Under the pieces are notes generated by a model. That model saw nothing but the letters and a program-made list of their open reading frames with translations, searched no databases and was not told the origin of the DNA. A stretch of DNA of 64,000 nt, taken from positions 17,190,001 through 17,254,000 of the forward strand of contig CM050447.1 in assembly GCA_027563935.2 (NCBI GenBank). Reading direction: 5' to 3'. This stretch comes from Costus lasius (taxonomy: Eukaryota; Streptophyta; Magnoliopsida; Zingiberales; Costaceae). The translations under genes were made by a program, and so were the position numbers. Shown here piece after piece: positions 59,521 through 64,000 of this stretch. How positions within the stretch are numbered: position 1 is the stretch's first letter; every line of letters starts with the position of its first letter.

Positions 59521-62500
59521 CTAATGCCGCTGCATTTCTCTGAAGATATTGGACACATTTGGAGATAACCTTGGAAGGAACTTGAATAGCTGCACAGTAG
59601 ATAAAATCAGCCAGTTTGAATAATACACAAACGTAGGTGATAAAAGTGACACCAAGCTAAAATAGTTCTCTCTTAAACATTATCAGAGAATTTGAAATCA
59701 TTGTGTCTTGAAGAGCGACTGAAGAAAAGCTCTCTTTGTTCCAGAAATGAATAGGGATTATTCAGGTATGTATGAGATGAGGACCAATAAAATGATGCAG
59801 CAGAAGTGAGCATCGAAAATATAACCATTAACATGTATGGTAATTTGTGGACATTAAAAGAAAAGAAACCGAAATGGTATTTTTGACGGCCTAATAATTA
59901 AGGAGAGAAGCATATGAATTTGAGCAGTGCTACAGGACTAATTCATACATTATGAGATTCTTAAATAAATATTCCTTCAATTGGAGCAAGATTATAATTG
60001 AGTGATTCTACGTTTTTTAAGATTCAAAACGATGAAAGATGCAAAAATACATGTGTCTTGATTAGTTATGTTCTATTGAGAAAGCAACTCAAAGGCTAAT
60101 CATAAGACCTACCCACAACTTCACACAGGCATCAATGACGACTGGAACTGAGCAAATAAATATGGTTACTGCAGCTTCATCAACTTCAAGCCCATAATGC
60201 TCAAGAATTATCTCTATCAAAGTCTGCCAACCAGACTCGGAATGATATCTGCATTGGAATATCAAGAGATTTTAAGTCCTTGAATTAAAACATTTAATTT
60301 TTGTTTAAGCAAGCATGGTTTGCACATGCAAGATTGCATGTGAATAAAATACCACAAAACTGTTTATGCTTGCAATAAATAAAATAAGCAATCAATGAAA
60401 ATGCCCTCACATTCTAGTTTGAGTTTCATGCACAAGGCAAAAGATGAATTTTTAGTGTCCGTAACTATAGGTATCAATTTCAATGAGTTCACCTATAATA
60501 TTTGTTTGTGCCGCTTGTGGTACTCACAGGAAAATTAAACAAATTCTGGCAAATAAGAAAATATAACAGACAAAAGAATTATACAAATTATTAGTACATC
60601 AAATGACTGGCTAAGCTCTTTAAACTTCTCTCAATTACTTTTTAATGTCTATGAAAAAGGCACAAAGAACAAAACAATAAGGTCATCAGGTCACGGGATG
60701 AGTAGACATTCTGAAATATTCCAATAATCTAGAAATATGCAAATGTAAATATTCATGCAAGGTCTCAAATCCTCACTATTGAAAAACCTCGCACAGTTGA
60801 CCTGCTTTTACACTGCTCACAAATTTCAACATCACCTTTCATTATTTTAATTTTAAGGAAATGAAATCAATGAAAACATGAATGAACAAACTTACCCTAA
60901 AAAAATATCAGTGATTAGAATGATAAGGAATGCCTTCCCAGTGTCTGAAATATTATTTAGTAGCTTATATCCTGTAAACTTCAACAAAGCAACCTGAACA
61001 AAAAGAGAATCAATATAAGAAATCTCAAAGGATCATCTAACCATGCAAATAAAATGATGCAGCTGACCTAAATGGACAAGGTGCCCTACAAAAACCTGGT
61101 ACGTAAACATTACTATGTTTTACATAATCAATCACCAATCTGAAAGGTGAAACCTAAGAGAAAATCATGGTAGTTGAGCAAAAAGTTAGATAAAACCTCA
61201 GAGAAAAAATAACTTACCGAATAAAGAATCATGTGAACTCAACTTAAGAAAACATTGAAACAACATATCATAGAACTTGGATATGTCAAGATATAAAACA
61301 TCCTTGTATGTTTAGGAGAAATGTTTTATGATCAATCACCAATGCTTGATTTGTATTATTCGGTTGCTACGATATCCTGAAATTTTCAAGTGCGCACAAT
61401 TGTCAAACTAGATTTCCATTGTAAACTGTGCAATTAGCCAATCCAACTTTACCTCAAAGAAGGTAACCAGAAAAATGAAGTTATAAAGAAAACAATTGGC
61501 ACTATTACTACTTCATTCCTGTCTTGAATCCTTTTTGATTTAAACAAGGATTTCCGCAGTTATCCACACTATTAAGAGTAGATGAGTAGATGGCTGAAAG
61601 AACTGAATGGATTTACCCTTCTTTTTTTTATACAACATTTCTGTTATTCTTCTTGTTTTTCCGAAATATCTCTTGTTCCTCATTCTTCTATTAACAAGGT
61701 TTAAACCAGCAGCAAACCATCCTAAACAACCCTTTCTTCACTGTGCCAATCACTTGACACTGCAACTATGTGATACATATGACAAATTCTGACAAGTACT
61801 TGTTTATTCAGGAATACTGATGTCCGTACTATTAAGAGGTGATTGTGTAAATTCTAGAATAAATTGATTCAACGTTTTAAAGTTATATTAGACAAGATCC
61901 ATGCCTCAACTTGCCTTTATGGTTGCTACAATAATCACCACTAATACATCCATGGATGCAACGATGTACAGTTACCATAACACTGTGGAAGATGACATTA
62001 TATCCTATCAAGAAGATAAAATTTATTCGTTTAAGTAAGCATCACTAAATGAGTGATAAATGACTGAATATATAGCATACTCACTTTACTCTTATTGAAG
62101 TAGATAAGAATGAATAATGTAATGCCGTACACCAAATCTGACCAAATATTAGCAAATGCTCTTCGGTTTTCTAACCTCCATTCATCTCTCAATTCTATCC
62201 TGAGATAACAACAACAATCACAAAGTTCATATAGAAGTATTAAGCATCACCAATAAAGTTCTAAAAGGTCCAGATAGGGTATTTCTCATCTGTTAAACAT
62301 CCTACATATTGCAACATGTTAAGTAAAATACAAAAAAAGAAAGCTGTAAAAGGAATTTCGTAGAAAGATATTACAAATAAAACTAAATCGAAAAGGAACG
62401 CTCACTAGTTATATAGGACTTCAGGTATTGTTAAATGAAAAATATCAGAACAAATTGATTTGGGTTACTGCAGCACAAATATTTGCTTATATACCTTCAA

Positions 62501-63614
62501 TTCAAAAGGGTAATTTAATTCACGTGCAATACTATCGTTAGAAGTTCAACTGTGTGTACTCTAACACGCTGAATAATCATCACTATAAATGAATACTGCT
62601 AATCGAACACTATGGCTAAAAAAATAGAAGAGAGGAAAACATTAAGAAATCATGATGCATCTTCTCAAACTTTTCTATATATATTGTTCATATCGATATA
62701 CATGGTTTAGAAACCAAAATTCCATATAAAAGCTTCTAAATCAAATATAAGCTTTCCAAAGCTACATATATTGACGCATAACCTGTAAAAATCAGTGCTG
62801 ATATTAGGTCATGAACTATATATATATAGATAAATCAAACTTCAGTCCAACAAGAAGGAAAATTTAGACTTGGCACAATTTTTCTTTATAATGTGCTTAA
62901 TGGAACTTTAATTGCACAAATATGTTCTGTAGCTGGGAATTGAACTCCGGTCTAGTGGCACACAAGGCCATCATTTGTTAACAAGTGGAATTGCATGTGT
63001 TTGTTTATTTCTTAGTAGGTATAAGCTTAGGTGTACCATATATCATACTCTTGTTAATTTCTCCATGTATGCTATCATGTAAAACATTTTCAATGTTAGC
63101 AAAGGTGATAATATTAAGCCCTTTAAAATCAATCCTTAATAACCATCCTTCTTGATAAATAGTTTAAGACCCTCATTAGTGTATTTGGATATTTGTAATT
63201 ATTCAAAATGATAAATATCAGGCATGTCACAAATTATGGTATGATCAACAAGCACAAGAATAAATGCGTGCGAACTCAAAGCAACATGCATCTTTTACTT
63301 GGACATAGAAAAACACACGCTTCTTTAAAGCATGTTCTCATCATACAAATACTTAGATAAAAGTTCCATAATATGATGTTGTAATGATATACTTTCTTTA
63401 TTCTCTTAACAAAGTAAGTAAATGATGATATCCATCTTACGCTTTTTGGCGCAACTCCAACCACACCTCTTCGTCTGAGACAGGTGGGGCTTTACCAATC
63501 TCTACCTCTAATCGTATTCTTGCTCTCTCAAGCTTTAATGTCTTTACCATTTCCAGTTTTTGTTGTCTTCTAACATCAAAAAACTGAGCAGCAAGTGGTA
63601 CAGTTTTCACATAC
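59521..63614 (-). CDS. DLDG1: CemA-like chloroplast envelope protein (DLDG1 type), 3' exons, 5' part beyond window
   Basis: Five minus-strand exons: 63614-63441, 62199-62085, 60993-60896, 60248-60113 and 59589-59521. Phases match and about 196 residues are visible. They encode YVKTVPLAAQFFDVRRQQKL, LERARIRLEVEIGKAPPVSD, ELRDEWRLENRRAFANIWSD and a membrane segment (LVYGITLFILIYF). Then follow FTGYKLLNNISDTGKAFLII, YHSESGWQTLIEIILEHYGL, a hydrophobic VTIFICSVPVVIDACVKLW and the end FLPRLSPNVSNIFREMQRH. This matches plant nuclear CemA homologues such as Arabidopsis At4g31040 (DLDG1), an inner-envelope protein that tunes stromal proton balance and photoprotection together with FLAP1. The transit peptide and start lie right of the window. 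Introns are AT-rich, up to about 1.2 kb. Confidence 0.92.
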
Positions 63615-64000
63615 CTACTACATCAAAAATACAAGTTATGGCAACCAAATGCATAATTTTCTGGTAAGGAAATTCAATAATTTAATTGCAAATGAAGGTT
63701 AAATGTAATTGACATAGCAAGGAGAATTTGCTTGCTAATTTAGGTAAAAACACAAACAAATATGAATTGCCCTTGTTCATCATGTCTTCTTATTTATGGG
63801 CTTGATCAATGGTAGGTGCCAAGCGCTTCAGTGTAATTATAGTGCAGGACAATTCCGAACATGCACTGTGGTAATTTGTAAAGCATGTCCACGAAAATAA
63901 CAAGTTTGCTGCCATACAAACTATATAGCTTCAAGTATTTCCGTTTAGGAAAGATCACACCAAAATCAAGATATTCCAATGGTTCAGGATGTGCATTGAA
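63615..64000 (-). other. Intron of the CemA-like gene at the window edge
   Basis: AT-rich sequence upstream (on the minus strand) of the first visible exon. No exon was recognised before the window ends. Confidence 0.5.

Noticed and set aside
1..64000. tRNA, rRNA, CRISPR or organellar insertions
   Set aside because: I saw no cloverleaf-type B-box/A-box pairs, rRNA blocks, regularly spaced palindromic repeats or plastid gene segments. The CemA-like gene is the nuclear homologue with introns, not a plastid insertion.

Overview
This is plant nuclear DNA. Genes have many exons with GT/AG introns of up to about 3.2 kb, separated by AT-rich intergenic DNA, microsatellites, LTR retrotransposons and small TIR elements. 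GC content is strongly bimodal: some exons are very GC-rich (25.2-26.6, 31.2-31.7, 36.6-37.1 kb) while others are AT-rich, and the cysteine-protease gene falls in GC from 5' to 3'. That pattern suggests a monocot; I cannot name a species. No prokaryotic, organellar or CRISPR features were seen.

Layout, left to right. 1-4.5 kb: 3' exons of a RING-H2 E3 ligase (+), with a small poly(A) retroposon in an intron. 5.2-11.05 kb: an internally deleted Ty3/gypsy chromovirus with two LTRs, PBS, PPT and a perfect 5-bp target duplication. 12-18.6 kb: a filament-like plant protein (coiled coil, +). 20.5-21.3 kb: a WOX4-type homeobox gene (+) whose last exon carries the WUS box. 25.2-26.6 kb: a single-exon secreted LRR protein (+). 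27.4-29.2 kb: a GC island and long AT microsatellites. 30.0-31.7 kb: an RD21-like papain/granulin protein (-) whose catalytic Cys is Ser. 32.5-34.1 kb: a solo LTR related to the element at 5-11 kb. 34.9-35.75 kb: a non-autonomous hAT element. 36.56-37.06 kb: an unrecognised GC-rich gene (+). 38.5-39.5 kb: a small four-exon gene (+). 40.9-49.6 kb: the complete RPN2/PSMD1 proteasome gene (-, 14 coding exons). 50.0-50.65 kb: a TIR-bounded segment with a C-rich repeated core. 53.5-54.0 kb: a 42-bp tandem array between diverged flanking repeats. 55.4-55.9 kb: two local tandem duplications. 56.5-58.9 kb: unrecognised coding-like fragments and two Tourist-like MITEs. 59.5 kb to the right edge: the 3' part of a CemA-like chloroplast envelope gene of the DLDG1 type (-), cut by the window end.

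The genes do not form a pathway. They are unrelated single-copy-type plant genes (protein turnover, meristem/cambium transcription, cell wall, vacuolar proteolysis, plastid envelope). Most structural novelty is in the repeats. The most interesting protein-level anomaly is the papain-family protein that keeps its fold, His and Asn but lacks the nucleophilic Cys.
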